A stretch of DNA of 64,000 bases from Conchocele bisecta (GCA_029237695.1 CM055279.1:6714323-6778322); one strand, 5' to 3'; counted from the stretch's first letter, positions 35,030 to 46,556 are shown. The notes: generated from the sequence alone by a model not told the origin. Numbers and translations: made by a program.

Positions 35030-35712
35030 CCACAGTCAACGGTATAAAGTATGCGGAATAATGTTTCAATTTCGCAGTAGTAGTTAGTACGGTTTAAAAG
35101 TTTTAAACCAAAAGACGAAAAGGGGGTGATAATCCATGACCCCGAGGTCAAATAACAAATTGAAATAAACTTTGCGCATCTACTCACCATAATGAAGCTA
35201 CATACCAAGTTTCAGCTGTGTAGCTAGTACAATTTAAAATAATTGCCACTTAACAAGTCAAATTTCGAAAATTCTAAGTTGAAAAGGGGGAGATAATCCA
35301 TGACTCAGGTGTCAAATAAAAAGTCAAAATAAATGTTGCGCATCGAATCATCATAAGTAAGCTACATACCAAGTTTCAGTTGTGTAGTTAGTACGGTTGA
35401 AAAGTTTTATCACTTGCAAGCCAAAATTGGAAATTCTAAGTCGAAAAGGGGGCGATAATCCATGACCCTGTGGTCAGATAAAAAATCGAAATAAATGTGG
35501 CGCATCGAATCATCATAAGGAAGCTACATACCACGTTTCAGGTATGGTGTGCAGTTAGTACGGTTTAAAAGTTTGACGACTTCCAAACCAAAATTGAAAA
35601 ATTCGATGTCGAATAGCGGGTAATAATCCATGACACCGAGGTCGAATAAAAATCTAAATAAACTTTGCGCATCTAATCATCATAAGGAAGCTACATACCA
35701 AGTTACAGGTGC
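35030..35712. repeat. About five tandem units of 125-150 bp
   Basis: Each unit repeats GATAATCCATGAC, then GGTCAAATAA-like, AATAAACTTTGCGCATC and AGCTACATACCAAGTTTCAG (35130, 35291, 35455 and 35620 for the first phrase). The reverse complement of this unit is the body of the HINE-like remnant at 28650, so this may be an expanded core of such an element. Confidence 0.75.
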
Positions 35713-35756
35713 TTCGCGAGTTGAAATGCTATTATTACCATCTCATATGCACGTCC

Positions 35757-35999
35757 TTAACTCTTTGCATGCTAGCGGTGAAAATATCCGCCAAACAGAT
35801 TAGGAGTATATTTGTTATGTCTCTCTGTAAATATGTCTTGGAATTTCATTAGAATTGAGTCCTCAGGACTCAACTCTAATGAAATTCCAAGACATATTCA
35901 TGATATTTACAGGGAGAAATAAAAGAAAATACAATGAATTGTCGTCTGATATTTTGAACTATTTATATCCCACAAATTTCCCAGTATGCAAAGAGTTAA
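35757..35999. mobile_element. 243-bp MITE with perfect central palindrome
   Basis: The ends are TTAACTCTTTGCATGCT and AGTATGCAAAGAGTTAA. The centre is a hairpin with arms around GGAATTTCATTAGA and GAGTCCTCAGGACTC at the tip. TTTACAGGGAGAAATAAAAG mirrors the other side. Confidence 0.8.
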
Positions 36000-36345
36000 A
36001 TACTGCATTGCAAGGATAAGAAGCACAAGAATAGCATCCGGCCACACTTTTGTCCCTTTCTTCCAAGTTCCACTGAATCAGTCATGACACAGGGATACTA
36101 AAATAAGTTCATTGTAATTCAAGTCAATACTCATTGTAACGTCATTAATGTGTGTTACAAGTGAGTGGGGTAATATTCAATGTTGCCTGTGTGTCATGAG
36201 ATCGTGAGAGTCGCTCGGTTGTTCTTGTTCGATTGTGTATAAATCAATGTCATTGATGCAAATTATAGTTAAAGAATATCGTCTTCGCGAGTCTGAATCT
36301 AGAAACAAATGTTTACTTTCTTGTTGTTGTTCGACTTAATTTCGC

Positions 36346-36480
36346 GCACGTGCTTGTGACGTCATGGTTTTGTGTGTAAGCAGTTTACTGACATGTCTCC
36401 GAGTAGTAGCGAAGTACGCTAGCACGGAAACGCTCGGGATTCCGAAAATGAAAGGTGTCAATATTGACATTATGTACTGA
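36346..36480 (+). promoter_or_regulatory. E-box and CRE close to an ATG, possible promoter
   Basis: GCACGTGC (36346-36353) and TGACGTCA (36357-36364) are full consensus E-box and cAMP-response sites only 3 bp apart. The last A of the CRE starts ATGG. The frame runs 38 codons to TGA at 36478-36480 and contains GT|GTAAGC at about 36375, a possible donor. Activity and any attached gene are inference. Confidence 0.25.
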
Positions 36481-36499
36481 GTGGTACACAAAACAATAT

Positions 36500-37215
36500 G
36501 TTGTTTTCAAATTACGATTAAGATATCAATCTCAAGACTTGGGATATATCTATTAGGCAGTATATGTTAGCTTTGTGTACTAAATCAGTTGCCAAACATG
36601 GTTTTGTGTTTGAAAAAATCGGAAAATTGGAATACTGAGCCGTACAGTGCCTATAACAGAGGAAAATAATGGCATGGCCTAACAACATGTAAATTGTCCT
36701 AATTCACAACATAGATAGTCTTACACACGTAATGATCACGTCCATATGACTGTTAATTGTTCAGGACGAGAGGCATTGAACAGGATAAATGAGACGACAT
36801 CTCGCCAGAAAACCAGATTATGTCAACTCGTGGCATCGATTTGTATTAAAGTTATACATTTATTTCCTTGGGAATTAAGACAGAATGACGACGGACTTAA
36901 ATCACTAATAGCTCGTCTTGACCAGGCTGTAAGTCATACTTACGTCAGGACGACTTACTAACTGATGAAGATCAGATAAAATAGTAGTAAGAAAAATAGC
37001 GAAAATATCGCATATATGGGTATTCAGCAAGAAATGGGTTAAAACTGCACACGTCACGAATGCTAACGTATAATTAGTTGTCTTTACATTTGCATGTTAA
37101 TTGGTGTCCGGAATCGTAGGGCCAATAAACTGCATTGCTGTAATCAACAGCCACAAACTTTTATGTGCGGTTTGTTATTATTCGAGCGCTAGCCAAAGAT
37201 TAAACCTGACCGATT
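36500..37215. other. Spacer, no gene supported
   Basis: A 71-codon plus-strand frame at 36746-36961 has protein-like composition but no recognised domain, and no splice sites or repeats tie it to a gene. Confidence 0.35.
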
Positions 37216-37287
37216 TTATGCAAATGGGCATATGTCAGTCGCAGCACATATTTTGTGGGTTGAACTTTTAAAAAACACGGGTCTTAC

Positions 37288-37419
37288 GCCATAAACAAGG
37301 TCCAACAGCTCGATCGCCTTTTCAGTGTAATAAATGTTTTGTTTGCTTTTGTTGGTGCTAAATATGTTATTGTAAATATTTCCGTATAGTACTCTAAGGG
37401 TGTGACGACTAACCGCCAT
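37288..37419 (-). CDS. Possible first coding exon, unrecognised
   Basis: On the minus strand an ATGGCGG start at 37419 opens 44 codons (MAVSRHTLRV ... LLDLVYG) with well-mixed composition: basic start, central polar stretch, amphipathic AIELLDLVYG end. Directly after codon 44 the sequence reads GGC|GTAAGAC, a good donor apart from C at -1, so the exon would end in phase 0 at 37288. Unspliced, the frame would run to 37216. The region is free of repeats, which fits a gene start. No domain is recognised and no following exon was found at lower coordinates. Chance cannot be excluded. Confidence 0.3.
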
Positions 37420-37855
37420 ACTCGTTTATTCGCGATTCGTAACTCCATGGCTCGGTGCACGAATACAATCTTCGGTTTCTGTTTCCATTCTCCTGTTGTT
37501 GTTGTTGCTGTTAAATTCCTGCGCTTATTGTTCTCGAAACGCTTTCCACTCTAGATTATTAGTAAGTAGATTTCGTGGCTGCTTGTGTACTGAGCTGCTT
37601 GGCGGTGCTGTCTCTATGTAGGTCAAGAGTTCCTTTTGTCATGCCATAATTTCTTATTGGTTACTGCGTGGTATTGGGAGATTGGCGGACTTAGGCAATC
37701 CGCATAATGGTGTGCGGCTTGCGAGAGCTTGAAATTACGTTATTCCAAACAATTACAATCTTGAATCTTGTTAAATATTGCGGGAGATAATGGATGGACC
37801 TTGGAAGCAGTAACGTCACTAACGATAGTGTGTCAACGACACATTATCTTTACGG
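37420..37855. other. Spacer between possible exon and satellite
   Basis: It contains TTGTTGTTGTTGTTGCTG at 37494-37511 and no other repeat. It could hold the promoter of the possible minus-strand exon, but no core element is clear. Confidence 0.3.
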
Positions 37856-37859
37856 CAAG

Positions 37860-40800
37860 GCTATTACCTGTTTTTAGGCTATTACCTGTATTTAGGTTAT
37901 TACCTGCATTTAGATTATTACCTGTATTTAGGTTATTACCTGTATTTATGATATTACCTGTATTTAAGATATTACCTGTATTTAGGCTATTACCTTACAT
38001 TTACGCTGTTATTTCTGTATTTAGGCTTATTAACCTACATTTAGCTTTTACCATACATTTAGGCTAGTTACCTGTATTTATGATATTACCTGTATTTAAG
38101 ATATTACCTGTATTTAGGCTATTACCTACATTTACGCTGTTATCTGTATTTAGGCTATTACCTACATTTAGGCTGTTACCTACATTTAGGCTATTATCTG
38201 TAGTTATGATATTACCAACATTTAGGCTATTACCTACATTTAGGCTATTGCCTACATTTTGGGGTATTATCTGTATTTAGGCTATTACCTACATTTAGGT
38301 TATTATCTGTATTTAGGCTATTACCTATATTTAGGTTATTATCTGTATTTAGGCTATTACCTACATTTAGGTTATTATCTGTATTTAGGCTGTTACCTAC
38401 ATTTAGGTTATTATCTGTATTTAGGCTATTACCTACATTTAGGTCGTTATCTGTATTTAGGCTGTTACCTACACTTAGGCTATTATCTGTATTTAGGCAA
38501 TTACCTACATTTAGGTTATTATCTGTATTTATGCTATTACCTACATTTAGGTTGTTATCTGTATTTAGGCTATTACCTACATTTAGGTTATTATCTGTAT
38601 TTAGGCTAATACCTACAGTTAGGCTATACATATATTTAGGCTATTATCTGTATATATGGTATTACCTACATTTACGCTATTACCTACATTTAGGTTATTA
38701 TCTGTATTTAGGTTATTACCTACATTTAGGTTATTATCTGTATTTAGGCTGTTACCTACATTTAGGCTAGTATCTGTATTTAGGCTATTACCTACATTTA
38801 GGTTATTTTCTGTATTTAGGTTATTACCTACATTTAGGTTGTTATCTGTATTTTGGCTGTTACCTACATTTCGGCTATTATCTGTATTTAGGATATTACC
38901 TACATTTAGGTTATTATCTGTATTTAGGTTATTACCTACATTTAGGTTGTTATCTGTATTTAGGCTGTTACCTAAATTTCAGCTATTATCTGTAGTTAGG
39001 CTATTACTTACATTTAGGTTATTATCTTTATTTAGGCTATTACCTACATTTAGGTTATTATCTGTATTTAGGCTATTACCTACATTTAGGTTATTATCTG
39101 CATTTAGGCTATTACCAACATTTAGGTTGTTATCTGTATTTAGGCTATTACCAACATTTAGGTTATTATCTTTATTTAGGCTATTACCTACATTTTGGTT
39201 ATTATCTGTATTTAGGCTATTACCTACATTTAGGTTGTTATATTTGGCTGTTACTTTGGTTATTGATACATTTGGCATTATCTGATTTAGGCTATTACCT
39301 AACATTTAGATTATTATCTGTATTTAGGCTATTACCTACATTTAGGTTATTATCTGTAGTTTAGGCTATTACCTACATTTAGGCCTTATTATCTGTACTA
39401 TTTAGGCTAGTTACCTACATTTAGGTTATTATCTGTATTTAGGCTATTCCTACATTTAGGCATTATCTGTATTTGGCTATTACTACATTTAGGCTATTAT
39501 CTGTATTTAGGCTATGACTATTTATGTATTATCTGTATTTAGGCTAGTTACCTACATTTAGGCTATTATCTGTATTTAGTACCTACATTTAGGCTATTAT
39601 CTGTATCTAGGCTATTACCTACATTTAGGACATATAGGCTATTACCTACTAGGTATTATCGTATTTAGGCTATGACTCACATTTAGGTTGTTATCTGTAT
39701 TTAGGCTGTTACCTACATTAGGCTATTATCTGTAATAGGCTATACTACATATGCTATTATCAGTATAGCTATCCTACATTTAGGCTATTATCCTGTTTTA
39801 TTTAGGCTATGGACACATCCTAGGTTGTTATCTGTTATAGGCTGTACATCTGTAATTAGGCTATACCTACTTTAGGTATTATCCTGGTTTATAGGCTATT
39901 ACCTATATTTAGGTGTTTAGCTTTGGTTATTTAGGCTGGTACCTACAAATTAGGCCTTATATTTTCTGTATTTAGGCTATTTATTCTTACCATTTAAGCC
40001 CTTATATCAGGTTATTAGCATTCCACTTACCATTTAGCCATTCACATACCTTACATTAGGCCATAGGCATTATAGGCCTATTACCTATTTATTTAGCTAT
40101 TACGGCCAATTTACCATTTTACCTACATTTAGGCCATTATCTGGTATTTAGGCTATTACCTAATATTTAGCTATTACCTGCCCATACGCATTACCCTCAT
40201 TTGGCTATTTGGCCTATTACATATTTACTTTAGGCATTACCTACATTTAGCATTATCTGTAATTTAGGCTATACCTACATTTAAAGTATTTATCTGTATT
40301 ATATACCTGTTTAGGCAATTACTACATTTGGCCATTATCTGTATTTGGAGGCTATTACCTAAATTTAGGCAATTATCCTGTTATATTTAGGCTATTACTA
40401 CCTTTTAGCCTATTTGGCCTATTATTATTTCAGTTTATTTTGGCTATTCACTTTACAATTTAGGCTATTTACATTGGTACCTACATTTAGGGCCCTATCT
40501 GTTATTTAGGCTATTACCTACACCTTAGGCTATTATCTGTATTTAGGCTATTAACCTACCATTTTATGTTATTTATCCAGGTATTTAGGATAATTACCTT
40601 TGGCACTTAGGCAATTACCTACATTTAGGCCTTATCTGTATTTAGGCTAGGTTATCTGTATTTAGGCCTATTTCCTACTTAGGAATTACCTTTTACATTT
40701 ATGCCATTATCTGTATTTAGGCTTATTAACTACATTTAGGTTTATTATCTGGTAATTTAGGCTTTACCGGCATCTTAGGCCAATTACCTACATTTATGGC

Positions 40801-43440
40801 ATTATTCTGTATTTAGGCTTTGAACTATATTTAGGCCATTATCCTGGTAGTTATGATTAATTACTACATTTAGGCTATTATCTGTTTTTAAGGCTTATTA
40901 CCTTCATTTAGGTTTAGTATCTTGTATTGTAAGGCCTATTACTAACATTTAGGATTTACCAAATTTAGGTTATTATCTTTGTATTTATTACTATTTTTCT
41001 GGTTATTTAGGCTGAGTTTACCTAATGTAGGTTATTATCTGTATATAGGTATTACACTTCATGTAAGGCCATTATTCTGGATTTAGGCCTATTACTACAT
41101 TTGTTAAGGTGCCATTATCTGTATTTAGGCTATTAAACTACATTTAGGCTATTATCTGTTATTTGTCTATTACATACATTTAGGCTATTATCTGTATTAA
41201 GGCGTATTTAACTTCATTTAGGCTAATTATCTGTATTAAGGGCATTACACATTTAGGCCATTATCTGTATGAAGGTATTACCTACATTTAGGCAATTATC
41301 TGTATTTAGTATTTTACCTACTTTTAGGCCTTTTATCTGTATATTATCAGTTTTAGGCGATCACCTACATTTAGGCTTATTACATGTACCTAATTAGGCC
41401 ATTATTCTTGTATTTTAGGATATTACCTACACTTAGGCTTTATCTGTATTTATGCTATTTCCTATATTAGGCTATTACCTACATTTAGGCCCCATTATCC
41501 TGTATTTAGGCTTGATTACCTACATACACAATTAGGCTATTACATTGTACCTACATTTAGGCCATCAATTATCTTATTGTATTTAGGCTATTAACCAAAA
41601 CCACTATTACTACCACATTTAGGCTATTATCTGTATTTAGGCTATTACCTACATTTATGTTATTATCAGTATTTAGGCTATTACCTGCACTTAGGCAATT
41701 ACCTACATTTAGGCCATTATCTGTATTTAGGCTAGTATCTGTATTTAGGCTATTTCCTACACTTAGGCTATTACCTACTTTTAGGCCATTATCTGTATTT
41801 AGGCTATGAACTATATTTAGGCCATTATCTGTAGTTATGATATTACCTACATTTAGGCTATTATCTGTATTTAGGCTATTACCTACATTTACTTGTATCT
41901 GTAAGGTAGGCTATTACTAACATTTAGATATATAACCAACAATTAGGTTATATCTGTATTTAGACTATTATCTGTATTTAGGCTAGTACCTACATTTAGG
42001 TTATTATCTGTATTTAGGCTATTACCTACATTTAAGGCCATTATCTGTATTTAGGCTATTAACTACATTTAGGCTATTATCTGTATTTAGGCTATTACCT
42101 ACATTTAGGCTATTATTTAGGCTATTACCTACATTTAGTCTATTATCAGTATTTAGGCTATTACCTACATATAGGCTATTACCTACATTTAGGCCATTAT
42201 CTGTATTGAGGCTATTACCTACATTTAGGCCATTATCTGTAGTTAGTATATTACCTATTTTAGGCTATTATCTGCATTTAGGCTATTACCTACATTTAGG
42301 CTATTATCAGAATTTAGGCTATTACCTACATATAGGTTATTACCTACATTTAGGCCATTATCTGTATTTAGGCTATTAGCTACATTTAGGCCATTATCTG
42401 TATTTAGTATATTACCTACTTTAGGTTATTATCTGCATTTAGGATTAACCTACCTACAATTTAGGCTATTACCAACATTTAGGTTATTATCTGTATTTAG
42501 CCTATTACCTACATTTAGGTTATTATCTGTATTTAGGCTATTACCTACATTTAGGCTATTATCTGTATTTAGGCTATTACCTACATTTAGCCTATTATCT
42601 GTATTTATGCCATTACCTACATTTAGGCTATTACCTACATTCAGGCTATTATCTGTATTTAGGCTATTACCTACATTTAGGCTATTACCTACATTTAGGC
42701 TACTGTCTGTATTTAGGCTATTACCTGCATTTAGGATATTACCTACATTTATGCTACTGTCTGTATTTAGGCTATTACCTACCTTTATGTTATTACCTAC
42801 ACTTTGGTTATTATCTGTATTTAGGCTATTACCTACATTTAGGCTATTACCTACATTTAGGCTATTATCTGTATTTAGGCTATTACCTACATTTAGGTTA
42901 TTAGACTGTACCTACATTTAGGCTATTATCTGTATTTAGGCTATTACCTACATTTAGGCTATTACCTACATTTAGGCTATTATCTGTATTTAGGTTATTA
43001 CCTACATTTAGGCTATTACCTACATTTAGGCTATTTTCTGTATTTAGGCTATTACCTACATTTAGGTTATTACACTGTACCTACATTTAGGCTATTATCT
43101 GTATTTAGGCTATTACCTACATTTAGGCTATTACCTACATTTAGGCTATTATCTGTATTTAGGATATTACCTACATTTAAGCTATTACGTACATTTTGGT
43201 TATTTTCTGTATTTAGGCTATTACCTACATTTAGGCTATTACCTGCATTTAGGCTATTATCTGTATTTAGGCTATTACATACATTTAGGCTATTACATAC
43301 ATTTTTGGCTATTACCTGTATGTAGGCTATTACAAATATTTAGGCTATTACCTACATTTAGATACTACCTACCTGTATGATATTACCTGTATTTATGATA
43401 TTACCTATATCTAGCCTATTACCTGTATTTAGCCTATTAC
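37860..43440. repeat. 18-bp satellite array, about 310 monomers
   Basis: The monomer is 18 bp, alternating AGGCTATTACCTACATTT and AGGTTATTATCTGTATTT to make a 36-bp dimer over most of 38270-39290. At 42600-43370 a three-monomer pattern appears, with a 7-bp insertion (GACTGTA or CACTGTA) 169 bp apart at 42902 and 43071. The edges carry ATTACCTGTATTTATGATAT-type monomers. About 39290-41620 is full of small indels. Because 18 is divisible by three and the monomer lacks stops in several frames, both strands show long frames such as RLLPTFRLLSVF repeats. These are not proteins. Confidence 0.95.
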
Positions 43441-43507
43441 AGTATTGTCTCCGGTTTCAGTTAAACCATGTAATAGACGAATCCGTGTACATGACTCGCG
43501 CCAAGGG

Positions 43508-43542
43508 TACAGGCATGTACATGTACATGTACATGTACATCT
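43508..43542. repeat. (GTACAT)n microsatellite
   Basis: Five to six perfect GTACAT hexamers just beyond the satellite. A shorter run of the same hexamer lies at 56789-56811. Confidence 0.85.
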
Positions 43543-43584
43543 ATATCAATGGACGATAATTGAAGCGGCCAATGGGAGGAAACA

Positions 43585-43824
43585 GGGGCCGTTTCACTAA
43601 TCTTCCTACGACTAAAATGTTCGTAACTGCAAACCTATGATAGTCTGTAAATTTCACATTAACAATGTTTTCTTGTAAACAATTATTGGATTTACATTTA
43701 TTGAGCATATGCTAAATAAGCAGCCTATGCTCAATAAATGTAAATCCACCAATTGAACTTTCCAGACGATTCCAAATTTGCACTTACGAACATTAGTCGT
43801 AAGAAGTTTAGTGAAACGGCCCCC
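43585..43824. mobile_element. Family A MITE, copy 2
   Basis: The ends are GGGGCCGTTTCACTAA and TTAGTGAAACGGCCCC, flanked by CAG on both sides (AAACAG on the left, CAGACT on the right). The centre is a palindrome around GGATTTACATTTATTGAGCA. Confidence 0.8.
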
Positions 43825-43966
43825 AGACTTCCACGTTCATGGTCTCCGTAGGCATACTACGAATCAGCGCAAATTACTCCAATTGATGTGTATGCTAATT
43901 GTGCAATATGCGTATGCTTATCAATCGATTCATTGAGAAAGCTAGCCCACGTCTTACACGGACTCC

Positions 43967-44398
43967 TACGGAGCCCAGCAGGGGACATGGATTTTTTTTG
44001 TGTTAATTCGTTCCCACGAAATAACAACTTGTTCCATCAATTTAACAATTCGTTCTCTCGAATTAACCATTCGTTCCCATGATATAACAATTCGTTCCCT
44101 CGATATAACAATTCGTTTCCAGGAAATGACAATTCGCTTCATCAATTTAACAATTCGTTCATTCGAATTAACAATTCGTCCCCACGAAGTAACAATTCGT
44201 TCGCTCAATTTAGCAATTCGTTCCCATGATACAACAATTCGTTCCCACGATACAACAACTCGTTCCCGTGGAAACGAATTGTTACTTCGTGGTTAAATTG
44301 AGGGAACGAATTGTCAATTCGTGGGAACGAATTGTCAATTCGTGGGAACGAATTGATAATTAATAACAACAAATCCATGTCCCCTGTGGGGCTCCGTA
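43967..44398. mobile_element. Complete palindrome-array element, 432 bp
   Basis: The termini TACGGAGCCCAGCAGGGGAC and GTCCCCTGTGGGGCTCCGTA are inverted partners extended by ATGGATTT/AAATCCAT. GACTCC flanks both ends (43961-43966 and 44399-44404), a likely 6-bp target duplication. The inside is about 14 short palindromic units of TTCGTTCCCACGAATTAACA type, which switch orientation near 44268. Frames of 64-98 codons on both strands here are repeat products. Confidence 0.8.
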
Positions 44399-44404
44399 GA
44401 CTCC

Positions 44405-44780
44405 TTCAAGTACTCCCCCAAATGATTTATACTGTCCCGAGTCGTTTCATTGGCTGACGCATCCATGTGGGTATTAAACATCAATATACGCTATGACTAT
44501 TTGAAAGCTTAAGTAAAGAACATATAATAGTACACACTGCTTACAAGTTTTACTGTGCATGTGCATTTACCTCTTGATAGGCCGTTAAGCACCAATAATC
44601 AATTAATAATTTATGCCAAGGACCGTGATCAGGAGATAATGATCAAAGTGATATCAACGATTCATTGGCATGCGTGTGAAGTAGATTAATAGATGAATGG
44701 TTTATTTTTTACCAACTACTTTTAACAACACCGAACATGCATACATTATATGATTGATTTAGTGTGGTTTAACCTACAGC
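44405..44780. other. Spacer with a small family F fragment
   Basis: CTTGATAGGCCGTTAAGCAC at 44574-44593 matches the family F head. Nothing else is recognised. Confidence 0.4.
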
Positions 44781-44781
44781 G

Positions 44782-45028
44782 TTAACCCTTTGAACCCGAA
44801 AGCCCGATATAGTGGTTTATGCAAACAGTGCAGATCCAGATGAGCCGGCTCGTAACGAGCCGTCTCATCAGGATCTGCACTTTTTGCAAGTAATTTTCTT
44901 ATTTCTTTGAACAAAAACACCCCCTTTTCATAAATGGACGAATCTGAAAATCATTTTGTGAACATTTGATTGGTCGGAACATTATCATATCACAGTCCTT
45001 TCCAGTTCCTTAGGGTTGAAAGGGTTAA
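44782..45028. mobile_element. Family B MITE, reference copy, 247 bp
   Basis: The ends are TTAACCCTTTGAACCC and GGGTTGAAAGGGTTAA. The hairpin GTGCAGATCCAGATGAGCCG / CGTCTCATCAGGATCTGCAC lies at 44828-44880. This intact copy serves as the empty-site reference for the split copies at 24040 and 60697. Confidence 0.85.
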
Positions 45029-45273
45029 GCACCGAAATCTACTCTAAGACTGGCAGTGTGCGGTGTTATTCCTAAAATTGGGCGGGCGATACATGTAAAC
45101 AGACAATTAAACGCATGAGCGCCACGTGACGTCTTTCCGTCCGTTAAAGTTTGTATTTGTCGGCCCAGGCGGCTGCCGGGGAGGGGGGGGGGGCAGGTAT
45201 CCGTGCGCCTCTGTTCATTTGCGCTAGTATTAATTAGAGTGTACTTCTTTAACTTTAATTAATCAGCTTGATG

Positions 45274-45345
45274 TACAGTGGATCCTCCCTAAACTGGACA
45301 CCCTGGGGTGTTCCCCAGGGTGTCCAGCTTAGAGAGTGTCCAATG
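45274..45345. mobile_element. Short TA-flanked hairpin, pogo/Tigger-like ends
   Basis: TACAGTGGATCCTCCCTAAA with GACACCCTGGGGTGTTCCCC and a mirror GGTGTCCAGCTTAGAGAG. The same ends recur at 46565, 59420-59745, 61140, 61290, 61800 and 61914. CAGTG termini next to TA suggest a pogo/Tigger-type mariner relative (inference). Confidence 0.55.
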
Positions 45346-45526
45346 TTGGTCAAAGCAAGAAATATGTGTGACTTTGTGGTTTGTAGTCATGAACACACGT
45401 GATTATTCCAGAAGAAATTCAGCGAGATATTGGAAAAGAAATAAACATAATGCGATGGTCTGGGTGACTGCTTTAGTGAAGTTTAATTGAGATATGTGAG
45501 ATTGTATGTTCGAAAATCTGCTTAAT

Positions 45527-45691
45527 TTCATTAAATACGTTTACAAAATTTACGATGTTTTTCATAAATAAAGTCAAAAGTTGACACAATTTTCAGAGTA
45601 CATGCGGAATATACCCTGAAAATGTTGTCAATTGTTTTATGCATTTTACGGAAAATACTGTAAATTTCGTAAACGTATTTCATGAAATCAC
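45527..45691. repeat. Imperfect 165-bp inverted repeat
   Basis: The arms AATTTCATTAAATACGTTTA and TAAACGTATTTCATGAAAT are separated by inner mirrored stretches around ACAATTTTCAGAGTACATGC. Confidence 0.55.
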
Positions 45692-45942
45692 ATGGCGTGT
45701 CTGAATTGTATGTAAACGGGGAAAAACCTGAGCGGTTTTCAATGTGTTAGGGTCTCTTATGTCAAACAGATGTCAAGTTTTATTTCTGGCTCATGATGTC
45801 CGTTATTTTGCGCAATACGTTTCTCTGTAGACAGAGCCATTACTTATACGTCAGTTTATCCTGAGAATAAGTAGAGACGTTATGAGCACGGCTATCTGAT
45901 CACATACCTTATCACTTGACCTCATATCGGCTATTTGTATTT

Positions 45943-46082
45943 CGAAAATCTGCTATAGTTTCCGTAAATAACATCGAACTTTGATGAACATTTCAGAACA
46001 CATGCGGATTTATATATCGCATCGGTTCTGTAATTTTCACAGATTTTCGACATTATTTACGGAAGTTATCGCGGATTTTAGA
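45943..46082. repeat. Imperfect 140-bp inverted repeat
   Basis: AAAATCTGCTATAGTTTCCG and CGGAAGTTATCGCGGATTTT form the arms, with GTAAATAACATCG / CGACATTATTTAC next. It resembles, but is not identical to, the repeat at 45527. Confidence 0.5.
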
Positions 46083-46304
46083 AATGGTTAGTTATCGGAG
46101 AATACCGCCAACTATTTCCGAGATGTTTATGGCTTCGCTGTCCTCTGCGTGCGTCAAGACGCGGAGTAACTTTTCAAATTAATAGTCACAGCGTAGCCTT
46201 AGAAACTAAATGTACAAGCTGGACAGATTGGGAGTGTATGCAATGTGTAAACAAATATCGCCTTGCGTAGGTACTTCACAGTGCTGAATTCTGTCTGTAT
46301 TCCA

Positions 46305-46556
46305 GGGGGCCGTTTCACTAAACTTCTTACGACTAAAATGTTTGTAAGTGCAAATTTAGGATCGTCTGGAAATATCAATTAATTTTTGTATTAATGGATT
46401 TACATGTACATGTACTGAGCATAGGTTGCATATGCAGCCTATGCTCAACAAATGTAAATCCAATAATTGTTTACAAGAAAACATTGTTAATGTGAACTAT
46501 CATAATTTTGTATTTACGAACATTTCAGTCGTACGAAGTTTAGTGAAACGGCCCCC
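46305..46556. mobile_element. Family A MITE, copy 3
   Basis: The ends GGGGGCCGTTTCACTAAACT and AGTTTAGTGAAACGGCCCCC have CAG overlapping both ends (TTCCAG, CAGGAA). The central palindrome GAGCATAGGTTGCATATGCA is present. Confidence 0.8.

Noticed and set aside
38245..39305. Repetitive asparagine/leucine-rich or proline/phenylalanine-rich proteins
   Set aside because: They are open in several frames on both strands only because the satellite period is a multiple of three. There is no gene structure.
37860..43440. Interstitial telomere (TTAGG or TTAGGC)
   Set aside because: The hexamer occurs once per 18-bp monomer and is never in tandem with itself.
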